Source: Panicum virgatum (taxonomy: Eukaryota; Streptophyta; Magnoliopsida; Poales; Poaceae). Taken from it: a DNA stretch of 64,000 bases. The DNA lies in assembly GCF_016808335.1 (NCBI RefSeq), contig NC_053144.1:17158403-17222402 (forward strand), given 5' to 3'. The position numbers and the translations under genes were made by a program. The first letter of the stretch is position 1. Each line of letters begins with the position of its first letter. Shown one piece after another: positions 16,034 through 28,379 of the stretch. A model generated the notes under the pieces. It did no database searches, had not been told where the DNA came from, and saw only the letters and a program-made list of their open reading frames with translations.

Positions 16034-17560
16034 GCGCTGGCGGAGGAGCAGCCGAGCAGCGGGGGAGAGAGCGGCTGCGCGTGCGATGGTCGCCACCGAT
16101 GGGGAGCTGCGGCGGCCGCCGGGTGGGGCATGGAGGTGGCGGCGGCGGCGGCGGCGCCGTGGTGGGAGCTGAATCCAGTTAACCTTTCACTACCGATGGC
16201 TGGCTGATTAGTGGGACACCGCGCGGCCAAATCACAAACCAAAGAAAGAGCCGCGCCGCTCGGTCGGTCAATGGGACGAAATGAAATCGCGACGCCACGG
16301 CTTCCAAAATGTGATCTCTCTTTTGCAGCAGCCTCACGCCCACGGCCCACCCCCCGAGATGTCAAACCTTCTGGGCCGTAAGTTGGAAGTCGGCCTTACC
16401 TTGATTGGTGCGCGCGCGTTTCAGCCCACAATTGCTTCCAGTAAATGCTTACTCAAGTTTTTCATAGGGGAAAGGAATTCTAACGCGCTACTGGTCGCGC
16501 GACCTGCGCGCAAGCGCGGCCTGGCCCGCCTAGTGCGCTTTGTTTTTTTACATGTGTTGAACTACGTCATATGTGTTGCTTTTGCTAATGCGTGCCATGG
16601 CCCATGGGCCGCAACCTAAGCAGATCAAGTTTTGGCACAACACGATCAGATATATTGAATATTTGGGCTAAGAGAGTCTGCTTAGAAAATATGGACGGGA
16701 TGTGAGGCTTTTTAACTAACGAACGATGGGTTAAAATGATAAGATTATAAGAATATATTGTATATTCTAGCGTATAAGAGTACTTCTTTACTAATCCATC
16801 TACTAATATTCTTGCGATAAATACAATAAAATAAGCTCCAAATACACGTGTTTGAACATTATTTTTTTAAAAAATATATATAACTTGATATGGAAGTCTT
16901 TAAATATGTTGGTACATAGGATATAAAGCATAAATTGACATATGGTCTCTATAAAAGTCAAGGCATAATCTCTACATAAGTTGTGACATAAACATAAGTT
17001 GACACGCAGCTTGTACATAAATTGCCCAAATACTATTACATATAAGTTAAGACAACTGCTATTTTGTGACCTGACTCTTTAAAAAGTACTACACCTAACA
17101 TAGATAACTTGTACGGTGACAAAACACATAAGTTTGTACACTGTCTCTGCACAAGTTGATACACATAATTTGACATCTAACATATACATAAATTGTTACA
17201 TGATCTATATAAGTTGTTACAAACATAATGCACAACTTGATAGTACAAATAAAATAACCTCAAAATATATGTAAATTGGATCTTGTTTCGTAGGCCTCGC
17301 TCTAAGAAACACAACATTGCAATTGGAATAAAATTTGAAGATATCATCATTTAAAGAGAATAGAGAAGCAAGTATAAATAAATAAGGAGTGATGATGTCA
17401 CCCACATGCTTTCCACCTCTCATCACGTGAGTGTCCGCAAGGCTGCATCGCTTCATAATTGGTTTGCTTATTATGTATAGTGCTTATGTAGGATTGCGAG
17501 GCGGAACTGGTCGCGCCGATCTGATATAGCGCGACGGGTTGCGCCTTAACTCAGTCCTTT
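16034..17560. other. Intergenic, repeat-like, AT-rich
   Basis: 16100-16200 is the GC-rich promoter/leader of the PPR gene. From about 16470 the sequence resembles a decayed element. 'actggtcgcg' occurs near both edges (about 16489 and 17505). The AT-rich middle (16900-17240) holds loosely repeated 'acataagttgNcac'-type words. No TIR/TSD pair or protein domain could be fixed. Confidence 0.4.
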
Positions 17561-17568
17561 TTCATAGT

Positions 17569-20285
17569 CAGCTGTGCCAATTTATTTTCTCACTGTCTTT
17601 GCACTCAGGAAATGTTCTCTAAAGAAAATTGATAGGCTCAGGAGAGGGTTCCTATGGAGGGGAGCAGAACAGGCAAATGGGGGGACATTGTTTGGTGAAC
17701 TGGAAGCAGGTTATATAGCCAAAAGAGCTAGGAGGTCTAGGAGTGCTGGACCTTGATTGTTTTGGCCGAGCCTTGAGATTAAGATGGCTATGATATGCTT
17801 GGACAAACCTGAAAGACCATGGGTGGGGTCTGCTCCACCATGTGATGAAGTAGACAAACAATTATTCAGGGTGAGTACTATTATATTTCTAGGCGATGGA
17901 AACAAAGCATCCTTCTGGAACTGCAGCTGGCTCAATGGTTTGGCCCCTAGAGATATCGCACCTGGACTCTACAAGCTGGCTTGGAGAAAGAACAGAACAG
18001 TCAAGGAAGACATCACAGATCAGCAATGGACTAGGGGACTGTGGCGTATGGATTTAGTTGAGCTCATGGCACAATTTGTAGTGCTGTGGGATGCCGTCCA
18101 ACAGATTCAGTTAACTGACTCCTTTCGAGAAAAAAAAGATTCAGTTAACTGACAGGCCGGATGAGATAGTGTGGAGATGGTCGGCAAATGGAACCAATAC
18201 ATCAAAACCTTCTGCAATTTTGATGCTCAGGCTATCTGGCGTGCTCACGCAGAAGGAAAGCATAGGTTCTTTGCTTGGCTACTCGTCAAAGAGAAAATTC
18301 TTTTTTTTTGAAAAGATTGCGGGAGCACCGCTTTGTCATTTAAGTTGGGTGAAGAAGCAAGTTCCGAGTACACCTTAGAGCGATATTACATAAAACCAGA
18401 AAAACTCGGACTCTAAAACAAAAACACTAAACATTAAACAAAGAAAGCTCCGGGCTCCCGCAGGCCAAGGTCCTGCAACTGGCTTCTTCCTTAATGTCAT
18501 GCACAACTTGTGCCGGTGTCGAAGATCGCTGCTCAAAGACACACTTGTTTCTCACCTTCCATATATTCCAGGCTCCATAAATCATCAAAGCAGCCTTTAG
18601 CCGTTGGACCTTCTTTGGCAGCTGGGATAACTCCTTTTCCCACCAATGCACTACTTCCAACCCTTGAGCCGGTATCTGAATAAGCTGATTTGTCCAGCTC
18701 TATAACCTTTCCCAGACTTGCTGTGCAAAAGAACAATGCAAAATGAGATGTGCTGCTGTTTCTTGCTCAATGTTGCAGAGTGTACAAATTGGATTGCAAA
18801 GCCATTGCCTGGCCAACAACTTGTCTGCTGTCAAGATCTTGCACTGCACCAATAACCATGCGAAAAACTTGTGTTTTCCTTCAGCTTCAGCTTGCCAAAT
18901 TGTGTCACTTCCGAAAGTGCTATAGCTCCCCTGAAACTACAAGTTGTATGCTGATTTGGCGCTGTAAATTCCATCCGCCGTCCACCACCAAGTGATTTTG
19001 TCTTGCTCAGTTGTCAGCTGCACCTCTTGAACTGCGTCCCACAGGTGCACGAAGCTTGCCATTTCATCTACCGTTTGCATTCTCCACAGGCCTCTCGTCT
19101 AGTTCTGCTCATGCAGCTCCTCCTTGACCGTCCGAATCCATAGGAGCCTCCCCATTCAACCATGACGATTGCCAGAAAGACGCCATTTCTCCATTGCCAA
19201 GCGTTACCACTGTACTGATTCTGAATAGTTGCTTATCCATTGCGTCCACAGGTGGCTCCGAGCCCACCCAAGGGCGATCAGGTTCTGTCCACTTTTACCA
19301 AAGCCACCTTAACCGTAAAGCCCAGCTGAAGAGATCAAGATCCAGTATTCCTAGGCCGCCGAACTTTTTGGGCCTCATTGTTTTGCTCCAGTTGACTAGA
19401 CAATGAGCGCCATTTGTTTGTGCCACTCCTTTCCACAGGAAATTCCTCCTCAACTTATCTATTTTTTTATTGCCAATTTTGGCAGCTTGAAAACAGTCAA
19501 AAAATAAGTTGGTAAAGAAGAAAGCACTGAGTTGATTAGCCTCAAACGCCCAGCTCTATTCAGCAGATTTCCTTTCCAACTGGCCAGTTTACCTCCCACC
19601 TTATCGATCAGTGGCTGAATGTCTACTCTTCTAATAGCCCTAACGTGTAAAGGCAATCATAAGTACTTGCAAGGAAACTCTTTGATTGGGCAGCCGAAAG
19701 CATCCATAATCTGCTGAATTTGCAATCCTTCACACCGTATTGGGTACACCGCGACAAAGAGAAAATTCTTACAGCCGACAAAGCTGCTAGCAAGGAACTG
19801 GCCTTGTGAATCGAACTGTGTCTTATGTGATCCGGTAACGGAAACTGCGGCGCATCTGTGCTTGCAATGTCCATTTGCTAAACAGTTATGGCTGCTGGTG
19901 AACTCCTGGACAAACAATGTAATACCCCTGCTTATTGATCTGGATGAACATGTTGATGATTGGTGAAGAAGCTTGTCACCACTCAACGCTGCACAAAAGC
20001 GATCTGTAGCTGCGATACTTATGTATACATGTTGGAACTTATGGAAGGAGAGGAATAGGAGGATTTTTGAACAAAAAAGCATGAATCCACATCAAGTTGT
20101 GCAGCTGATTAAGGAGGAGGTCAACCTAAGAAGGGTGGCCTGTCGGACACCTGAGGTGTTTTAGTTTTTTGACAATGAGTTTGAGGACATAGCTCAAGTT
20201 TTTTGTAATATCTCTGTATCTTTGAACAGCTTGCTTCCTCTTAAATGAATTGGCAATGCTCCAGCCTTAATTTTCAAAAAAAAAA
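17569..20285 (+). mobile_element. 5'-truncated L1-type LINE, interrupted by a second LINE
   Basis: It starts in the distal part of the reverse transcriptase ORF (PIYFLTVFALRKCSLKKIDR). It continues through the conserved RPWVGSAPP...VDKQLFRVST segment and the zf-RVT region to an A-rich tail at about 20276-20285. An 8-bp duplication 'ttcatagt' flanks it (17561-17568 and 20286-20293), as expected for target-primed reverse transcription. The ORF has several frameshifts and stops. The zf-RVT/C-terminal part (20000-20160, WNLWKERNRRIFEQK) lies on the far side of the inserted LINE at 18303-19754. Confidence 0.82.
18303..19754 (-). mobile_element. 5'-truncated LINE nested in the older LINE, opposite strand
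   Basis: Flanked by a 16-bp target duplication 'caaagagaaaattctt' (18287-18302 and 19755-19770). Its poly(A) tail appears as the T-run at 18301-18309. Minus-strand reading gives reverse transcriptase C-terminal sequence (LPTYFLTVFKLPKLAIKK at about 19459-19520), the RPWVGSEPP region near 19260, and zf-RVT-like sequence around 18700-18950. The same motifs occur in the host LINE, so both belong to one lineage. The reading frame carries stops. Confidence 0.85.
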
Positions 20286-20338
20286 TTCATAGTGCCACGT
20301 CGGCATGTACTATTAGAATAATTAACTACATTACTAGA

Positions 20339-21152
20339 AGAGTAAAATGCACCAGAGGTACATTTAGGTCCATTAACTTGTAATTTGTGTCGGTTAGGTC
20401 CATAAACTCTGAAAATACATTTTTAGGTCCATAAGCCTATAATTTATGTATTTTTAGTTCATAAAGTTCATCCATGAGCAGTCATGTTGCCACAGACGCA
20501 CCCACAAATGTCGCTCCGATATCGCTGTCGATGAATATCTTTCAACTACTCACCAAGAACCACTCTGGATTGACCGTCTAACGTCGTCACGAGATTTTAC
20601 CATGACACCTAGTGCCACCATATCCTGCTACTCGCGCCACGGAGGGCATAATATCTCTTATCACACTACACATGTTGTTGAGTCTCTCTGTGACATCCTC
20701 CACCTTTCCCAACCATCACCCTATTCTCTCCACTCATATTACGGGGTCATATCAAGATCTAAGTTCCAGAACTCACCAATGGCGGTCCATAAGCTCCCCT
20801 CCAAATCCTAATATGTCAATAACCTCCAAAATAAATCTTTCAACCTTCCTATCTCCTCTCCATATGCTCTCGATTCAAAATCAGGGCTCAAATTTCATCC
20901 TTCTGGCAAAACTCTAGCAACGTGTGGACATCGTGTAGATTCATGTTGGTTTGATATTAATGCATGAAGGCTAGGCGGAGGGGTATGGTGACACAAATTA
21001 CGAGTTTATGGATCTAGAAATTGACTTTCAGAGTTTGTGGAACTAAATAACACAAATTACAAGTTTATGAACCCAAAAATACAATTTCGAAATTGATAGA
21101 CCTAAGTGACACCCTCTTACAGATTGATGGACCTCTGATGCATTTGGCTCTT
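20339..21152. repeat. TIR-bounded MITE-like element with inverted 'aggtccataaact' words
   Basis: The left end 'agagtaaaatgcaccagagg' and the reverse complement of the right end 'agagccaaatgcatcagagg' match closely. Inside each end, 'aggtccattaacttgtaat' type words on the left face 'attacaagtttatgaac' words on the right, making a long imperfect fold-back. Flanks share 'tattagaa' but a precise duplication was not settled. No coding domain; the ORFs at 20602-20917 are not supported. Confidence 0.6.
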
Positions 21153-21352
21153 ATTAGAACTATTAAATGATCCTTATCACTCTTATCCTAGAACAACAGT
21201 CATAGACCAGTCAGGATATACAAAATTGTGACATTTGAAAGGTGTTGTACTCCGGCTCTTCTTTGCTGAGGGTTTACACTTCTCTTATATGTTTAGCAAG
21301 CATCATCACTGCCGTCGCTGTAATCGATGTCCATTCCACTTGATTGCCCGGC

Positions 21353-24300
21353 TTATAACATTCTGTCGTAGAAATCATCATCTTCATCCTCGCTGAGAAC
21401 TTCAAAATAGTCCTCGCTGTCATCGCTTAGTGCTTCGGCTACCTCTTGATCATAGCTTGCACCGTCATGTTCTTCTAACTGCGTTCGCAAGATCTTAATC
21501 AGTTATATGATTCATGCAAATGCCAGCAGCAACTGACGATTGACAAACAGGTTTTAATAATTTGGGGACATCAGCAGGAAGCTAAGTGTGTCCATACCTG
21601 ATATCGGGGTTCTGACATTTGAGCTTGCTGCCACTCAGCCCAGTCCTGCAATTGAGGACAGTTTGTGATAGTAGATTGCTGAACCTTCTGTGGGAGTGGT
21701 TCAAAAGGGAGTTGCAGGTTTGGGCAATCTTTTATCTTCAGGAGACAGAGGCATTCAACGCTACACAATCCTTCTATAGAGAACAGCCGTTTGCATCCGG
21801 TGACAGATAGTCCCTCAAGCATTGGCAAGTTTGCAAGTTTGATCTCCTCTGCTTTTCTCAAGAAACAAACTTTTAGTGTCCTGAGGAGTGGAAAATGCAG
21901 ACAACTTAAAGTTTCTTCACCAATGTTGCCCTTCAAGACTAAGTGAGTGAGGCAAGGAGCTGTCGGAAGTCTAACCACCTTCTCACAATTTATGATGACC
22001 AACTTCTTCAGATTGAGTGGCAGTTTTTGTGGAAGGATTCCCAATTCATTACTATCCTTGATTTTCAGCTCACAAAGAGAAGGGAAATCATTTTCAGAAA
22101 CTTCATACCACTCCACCCAGTTTGGCATGTTCTGAAACTCTAGTTTCTCCAGAGCTGGGAATGGCTCCACGGAATCCTGGCCATAAAACTCTCGCCCGAT
22201 TCGCTCTAGGCATTCCATATGGATGATTACAAGTTCACGGAGTTGAGGCAGTTGACCAAGAGCTGGAATAAACTTACATTTTTGCTTCCATAATGTCACC
22301 TTGGCTAAACGTGAGAAGGCAGGATCATCCAACCAGCTTGGATATTTGTAGCCACTATAGTTGACTACCTCTAGCTCCTCAAGGTTCCTCTGTGGCTTGA
22401 AGCTCTCAAATACGTCCTCATCCAATTCTGGTGCTGGTGTTGCACTATTCTGATTAACAATATGCTCACATTCAGTAGCGTAGAATCCAGCAGACCAGTC
22501 CAATCTCAGAATTTGCAAATGCTTCTAACCGACCAGGTTTGCTGTCTGAGCATCATCAATGTTGGTGACTTGACTTAGCCCTGTAATGCAAAGTTCTCCA
22601 TGAATATTCACCAAGTGATGTAGTTCAGCAATGTTGCAGTGCCAATTGCCTGTTCCAACACTATACCTTGTCAATGTTTTTAACCTTTTTAACTTCCCAA
22701 TTCCTCTTGGCATGCATAGAGGAGACCAGAGATCTAAACTGAGATGCTGAAGGCTGACCAACTTCTGAATGTCTTGTGGGAGCTCTCTAAGCATGTTAGT
22801 TCTTGCATCCAAAACCTTTAAGTTATATAGGCTGCAGATTGATTCAGGTAGCTTGGCAATTCGTGTTTCGAAAATACAGAGGTACCTAAGTAGCTTCAGT
22901 TCTCCTATTGACTCTGGCAATGACGTCAGTGCACTACGACTTAAATCTAAGGCTCTCAGATGTCGGAGACCCCTTAGATCCTCTGGAAGTGTAACGTTGA
23001 TATGATGACAGAACAACTTGGAGATGCATCTTCTGTTATTTTGTAAAAAAGAAGAATAATACCTCTTGTTATCGTCCAAAGCATTTATAACTTGAAGTAC
23101 CCTAAGACCTCCAGTAACTGGCAAGGTATGCAGGTCTAATATCATATGATCTGAAGAACTCACAGCCAAGGATAAATACCTAAGATTTTGTGATGCGTCA
23201 TTTAAGTATGGCATGTATTGAGTATCCAATTTCAAAATATCTTCGCCTGAGACAAATTTGGCCACATCAAGGAAAAGGTCATGTATGGTGAAGCAATTGT
23301 GTCCTTCATCAAGTAGTACTCTCTGAACCATAGTTCTGTGCAACAAGTCATTAAAGTATCGATTGCCAATGTTCTCAGGGTTTTGATGGCTAGTCTGCTT
23401 AAGGATGCCCAAAGATATCCAGAGATATATGACATTTTCCTTCATGAAAATATGCCCCTTGGGGAAGAGCGTGAAGAAAACAAAGCATCGTTTCAGATGA
23501 ATCGGCATACGGACATAGCTCAACTTTAAGGCTGGCAACACAGTATCCTCCCTTGTTGGTAAGTCCCACTGTTCACTATCCAATATATCAGCCCACGTCT
23601 CCTCATCTTCTTCAAAGCGAAGTGCGCTTCCAATTGCTTTAACTGCCAAAGGCAGGCCTCCGCATTTCTGAACAATTTTTCTACCAATTTCTTCAAAGAC
23701 TTTTTCTATATTTTGGTCCTGGTGACAAAAGGCCAACTGCTTAAATAGCTGCCAAGATTCATCAAAAGGTAAGCAGCCCACATGGTAGGGAGGCACTGTC
23801 TGGATAACTGATGACACATTTATGTTGCGGGTAGTTACAAGTATTGCCCCTAATTGTGCAGTTGACATCGCTGATAGCAAGGCATCCCAAAGGTCCTTCC
23901 TTTCACTCCATACATCATCAAGAACTAGTAAGAACTTTCTGCCAACAACTTGTTCCATCAGCATATACTCTAACTGGTCCAATTCTGTTATGTGACAAGG
24001 TTTTCTTGTAAATGACATGATAATTTTGCTCATGATGGTTTTAAGATCAAAGTTCTCTGATACATAGACCCATCCCATCAGCCCAAATTGCTTTGTGATC
24101 CTTGGATCATTGTAAACTATTTGAGCGAGTGTTGTCTTCCCTACTCCTCCCATCCCAATTATAGGAAGAACTGATGCATTATTTTCTCCACAAGCTCCAT
24201 TCATTGAGAGCAACAACTTGACTATGTTTTCCTTATCATCGTCTCTGCCAATAACAATGGGTTCGTCAAGATGTGGGGTAGTTGGCCTTGGTAGAAAGTC

Positions 24301-25169
24301 TTCCTCCTCCTCCCTAAATGGTGCATCTGCCTCATCCAGATGGAGATCATTCCATGCCTTTGTGATCTCCTTAAATCTTTCTAGAATTCTTTTTACCCTG
24401 AGGGCCAATTCATCCGGAACTGGAACCATCACAGGGTCTGTTTCTGGTTCCTGGAACGAAATACTTTAGTCAAATTGAATCTGATATCTATATTTGTATT
24501 TGTATTTGTACCATTGTCATTATTTAGTAAATTGAATTTAATTCAGCACCACTAAAAGCTGCACTGGACCTAATCTCGTTTATCTTGCCCTCCTCCCATT
24601 ATAATATAGTAAGAATATCTATCACTGCAGTTTCTATCCATAATTTTGGTATTTTGAGTTATTTAAAGGTACCGTGAGAAATTTTCTGGCTATAGTTTTA
24701 GACCAACCATCTATAAATCAGAACAGTTTGAAAAGAATACAAGGTAATCAACATCCTTGAGATCAACAAATGAAAATCAAAGTGTCAGGGAAGCAACTGA
24801 AAGTACCTTCTTGTCGCCCTTGCGCTTGCGTTTACGCGCGCTTCTGTCTTCAGGAAGACTGTCTGGATCATCCATCCGACGACGCAGCAGCTCAAACTTG
24901 TACTCATCGATAGCATCCTGCGCATCATAGGCGAACTGCTGGGGCTCCCTCAGTCGAAGCCTTCCAGACTCATCTCTGACGCTGTCCTCATCTATTGCCT
25001 CCAGTGAGCGCTGGACCGATGCCATCCTCCTCTGCAGCATCCGCACATCTCTGTTTGCAGAAGTTTGCTGCTCGTCAGATGAAGATGATGGCTCGATCGG
25101 TGGAGAAACCAAGGAAGCAAGCTTGCTTGCCGTCCATTTGATGACTCCAGATGCAATCAGACCAGCCAT
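21353..25169 (-). pseudogene. CC-NB-LRR immune receptor gene with one in-frame stop
   Basis: Exons 25169-24807, 24450-21598 and 21478-21353. Exon 1 encodes an Rx-N-like coiled coil (MAGLIASGVIKWTASKL, then YDAQDAIDEYKFELLRR). Exon 2 has NB-ARC motifs: P-loop GMGGVGKTT, kinase-2 LLVLDDVW, RNBS-B GAILVTTRN, GLPL CGGLPLAVKAIG, RNBS-D CFVFFTLFPKG, and an MHD position reading IHD (FTIHDLFLDV). LRRs follow, and exon 3 gives a strongly acidic tail (DDSEDYFEVLSEDEDDD). Such proteins sense pathogen effectors and trigger cell death. The reading frame is complete (1,113 codons plus stop) except for TAG at 22525-22527, codon 763 in the LRR; the same frame resumes directly after it. The truncated product would keep CC and NB-ARC but lose most of the LRR. 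It could be a null allele or, less likely, a sequencing error. Confidence 0.88.
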
Positions 25170-25971
25170 CTCTCCACTCCTGCTCCTTCCTGCTAGCTGA
25201 AAGAATTTGGGTTGACTAAACTGTAGGATGGGGCTTGCAATCACAAATCACAAAAGTCAGTACTCAGTACAATGTTAGGTCTGGAGTGGAGAGCATTGAC
25301 TTTGCTGTATGATAGGGAAATGCATTCAAGGCAGCTTTTGGTACCATTGCACATGGAGGCTTGTACTTCTATGGACCAAGGCTGGTTTGGCAAACTGGTT
25401 TTCAGTCGAAGAGATCGGGGCCCCGGTGTGAAAGGGGGCAGGAAGGAACCATATAACATGTTATGGTGGGCTCTCTGCCACATCAATACCTGAAAATAAA
25501 GCAGAGAACAATTCTGCTTGGAGCCTGAATTGACTTTCTATTTTGATTTATCATCAACTAAGGTTCCTGTATATTGGTAGTCAATGAGAAAAAAATGAAT
25601 ATAATATTTTACATGTAAGAAGAATAGTTACAGTTTATGCTAATTCGGCACAGAAAGTGAAGTTCTGTGTACAAGTAACATGTGTATACCATATATAGTG
25701 CTTGGCTGTATTCCCTTGCATCCAGATGACGTTGACATTTATGTATATTAATATTGCTAGAAAAGATACAACGATGTCAAACCAAGTACAGCGTCGCTGC
25801 CAATTGGTCTTACGCTAACCGTATATAGAAGGGATGCAGGTAGCCGCACAGCACACACTAAGAAATAAGAATAATACAAATCCAATGCGGAATTACATCA
25901 AGTTTTTCCAACATGATTCCCACGCTTGCTCATACATCGACAGAAAGATTAGATCATGAAAATGAGGCATG
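25170..25971. other. Intergenic between NLR and CAD-like genes
   Basis: This is the upstream flank of the NLR and the 3' flank of the CAD-like gene, both on the minus strand. The ORFs at 25241-25493 overlap on both strands without domain support. Nothing else was recognised. Confidence 0.5.
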
Positions 25972-28379
25972 CTACTTGAAAGAGTTCTCTATGTCGATTA
26001 CGAAGCGGTATTTCACATCTCGATTGACGAGCCTTGTGAGAGCCTCATTGATATAATCTATCTTGATGATCTCAACCTCTGGATAGATTTTGTTTGCTGC
26101 ACAGAAGTTAACCATTTCTTGGATGTCTTTTGTACCTCCAGTAATACTGCCAGACAAGGTACGTGCACCTAAAAAGCCAATTCAGGTTAGATTTAAATGG
26201 CCTAGCTTCAGTTACCACGTTTCTTTTCACTACATGAGTATCAGAATAGAGAATTACCAATATTAAGGCTTGCAGGATGCACTTTGATCTCACTTGGAAA
26301 GCACACTATTGCCATCACACCACCAACCTTAAGGAGTGAGAGATACGGATCAAATGCATGGTCACCAGAAGCAGTGTCAACTATGAAGTGCAGAGAGTTT
26401 TTCAGGGACTGCAAAAGAAGGAAATGATTTAGTTCAATCAACTGCTGATTAAGTGGAACAAGCATTATTTAGCAACATATCTTCATTCTCAGCAGAAGAA
26501 AACTATTCATGGTCAATGCAGCACTGTAAACCTGGATCAGAATCAAGTAGCAAGAAAAATGAGAAAGAAAGTGATCCACTGAACTTCGTTTCTTGCAAAA
26601 AGAATGTGATTTGCGCTATCTTTCGCAATAAAATGAATGAATAAAAAAATATTTTCCACCAAAAAGATGGTGTTATAAATGATACTAACTTTCTCACCGT
26701 TTCTCTACTAATACAAAATTATATGATCCTATCAAGAAGAAAAATGAAGCATATTAGGTACATTAAAACCATGCAATGTCCAGTACCTCCATCTGCTGTG
26801 TGTTTGATGATATAACAAAATTATCTGCTCCAAGGAGGTTGATGGCTTCATCTCTCTTGGATTCACTTGTACTGAAAACTGTGACCTTAAGACCAAAGGC
26901 TTTACCAAATTTCACTGCCATGTGACCCAGCCCACCTAGTCCAATGACCCCTAGTGATTTTCCAGGTTGGTTCATGTTGTGTCGCATCATTGGAGTATAC
27001 ACAGTGATTCCAGCACATAAAAGAGGTGCTGCCTTTGCCAAAGGGTAGCCATCTGGTATTTTGAAGCAGTACCTGAAATGTCATTGAATCAACAGAAAAT
27101 GTAGTTTGCTTATCAGGCAAGTTTATTGGACAAACATCAAAATGTAAATAATATTACTTATATGACCTATATATTATTCTTTCATCATGTATTGACTTTG
27201 ATGAAAATAGTTGCACAACAACGGAGAAACAAATTTTACTCACCTCTCATAAGAAATTAGATAGCAACTTGAAAACGGCACAGTATGATTAAATAGGCTA
27301 ATGGAATTACAGCAGAACAATTTAGCATTCATCTCTAAAACTAGTTTTTTTTATCAATATCACAGAATTTTGTTTGAACAGTCAGCTAAAATGTTACTGC
27401 CATACCTTTCATGGACTACAATGTGAGTGGAGTAACCCCCTTTTGTGACAGTGCCATCTGTATCAATGCCATTGAAAGTATAAACTGATCTTGGGCAGTG
27501 GTTCTCTAGAGAGCTATTGCAATTCTCACAATCTCGGCATGAGTTCACATAGGTTCCAACACCTACATGGTCACCCACTTTAAAGCCTTTGACGTCTGAA
27601 CCGACCTCGGTTACAACTCCTGCTATCTCATGCCTGCACAAGTATATTATACAAACATCATTTTTAGACAATGAGCAACACTTTGTTTGTCAGCACTCCT
27701 GACAATGATGTTTTGTTTCATCTGAGGTATTCAATGTATATATTGATCCGAAAAGCTTACCCAGGAACCAACGGATATTTCGAATCATTGAGCCTATTTT
27801 GTGTCCAAATAACGTCAGCATAACAGACTCCACAGTGTGTGATCTTCAATGAAACATCGTCACTTTGCACTGCCCTGGAAATTAAAATTATATCGCAGTA
27901 GCTCACATAAGAAGATGGCATGGTATGAAAAAACCACTGAGCTAATTGCACAAGAGACAAATGCTTGCTGTGTGCACTCAAATTCCTGCAGTCTCATCAG
28001 ACCTAAAATGCCCATCCATCGCCTCGTAGTAAGCATCAATTGGAAGCCTTACTTTGACATGTGACGAGCAGAAATACCTGCACTACTCGTTCCACACTTG
28101 AAAATAGGCACGAAACACACTGAAACCCAAACATTATGTACATATAAACGCATGGAAGCAAGTCGGTCCATACGGCATACATAGACAGATGTTCCATGGA
28201 GTCTAACAGAGCAAGGAGAGAGAGAGAGAGAGTATTCAGAGTAGTAAAAACGGTGCCGGATTTTTAACCAAAACAGAAAGGGGAGACCACCTGCGGTTAA
28301 ATTTGTACGGTGAGAGAACTCCCGAAGGATCTCTCGCTGCCCAAGCATCGCAGTTGCCGTCCCCTGATTCAGAAGCCAT
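25972..28379 (-). CDS. Cinnamyl alcohol dehydrogenase-like zinc MDR enzyme, six exons, 354 aa
   Basis: Exons 28379-28291, 27874-27761, 27633-27406, 27072-26787, 26408-26258 and 26168-25972; phases join cleanly. Start [13 protein letters not shown]. Catalytic-zinc signature GVCYADV and GHEIAGVV; structural-zinc cysteines [19 protein letters not shown]-binding [17 protein letters not shown]; stop after DIENSFK. Length is typical of plant CAD (about 355-365 aa). Family enzymes reduce hydroxycinnamaldehydes or related aldehydes to alcohols with NADPH in the cytosol. This sequence resembles the divergent CAD-like clade rather than the core lignin CAD, so its substrate is uncertain. No lesion seen. 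Confidence 0.93.

Noticed and set aside
14624..16365. Plus-strand and second minus-strand ORFs inside the PPR gene
   Set aside because: They are shadows of the GC-rich PPR coding sequence, whose repeats are unmistakable in one frame.
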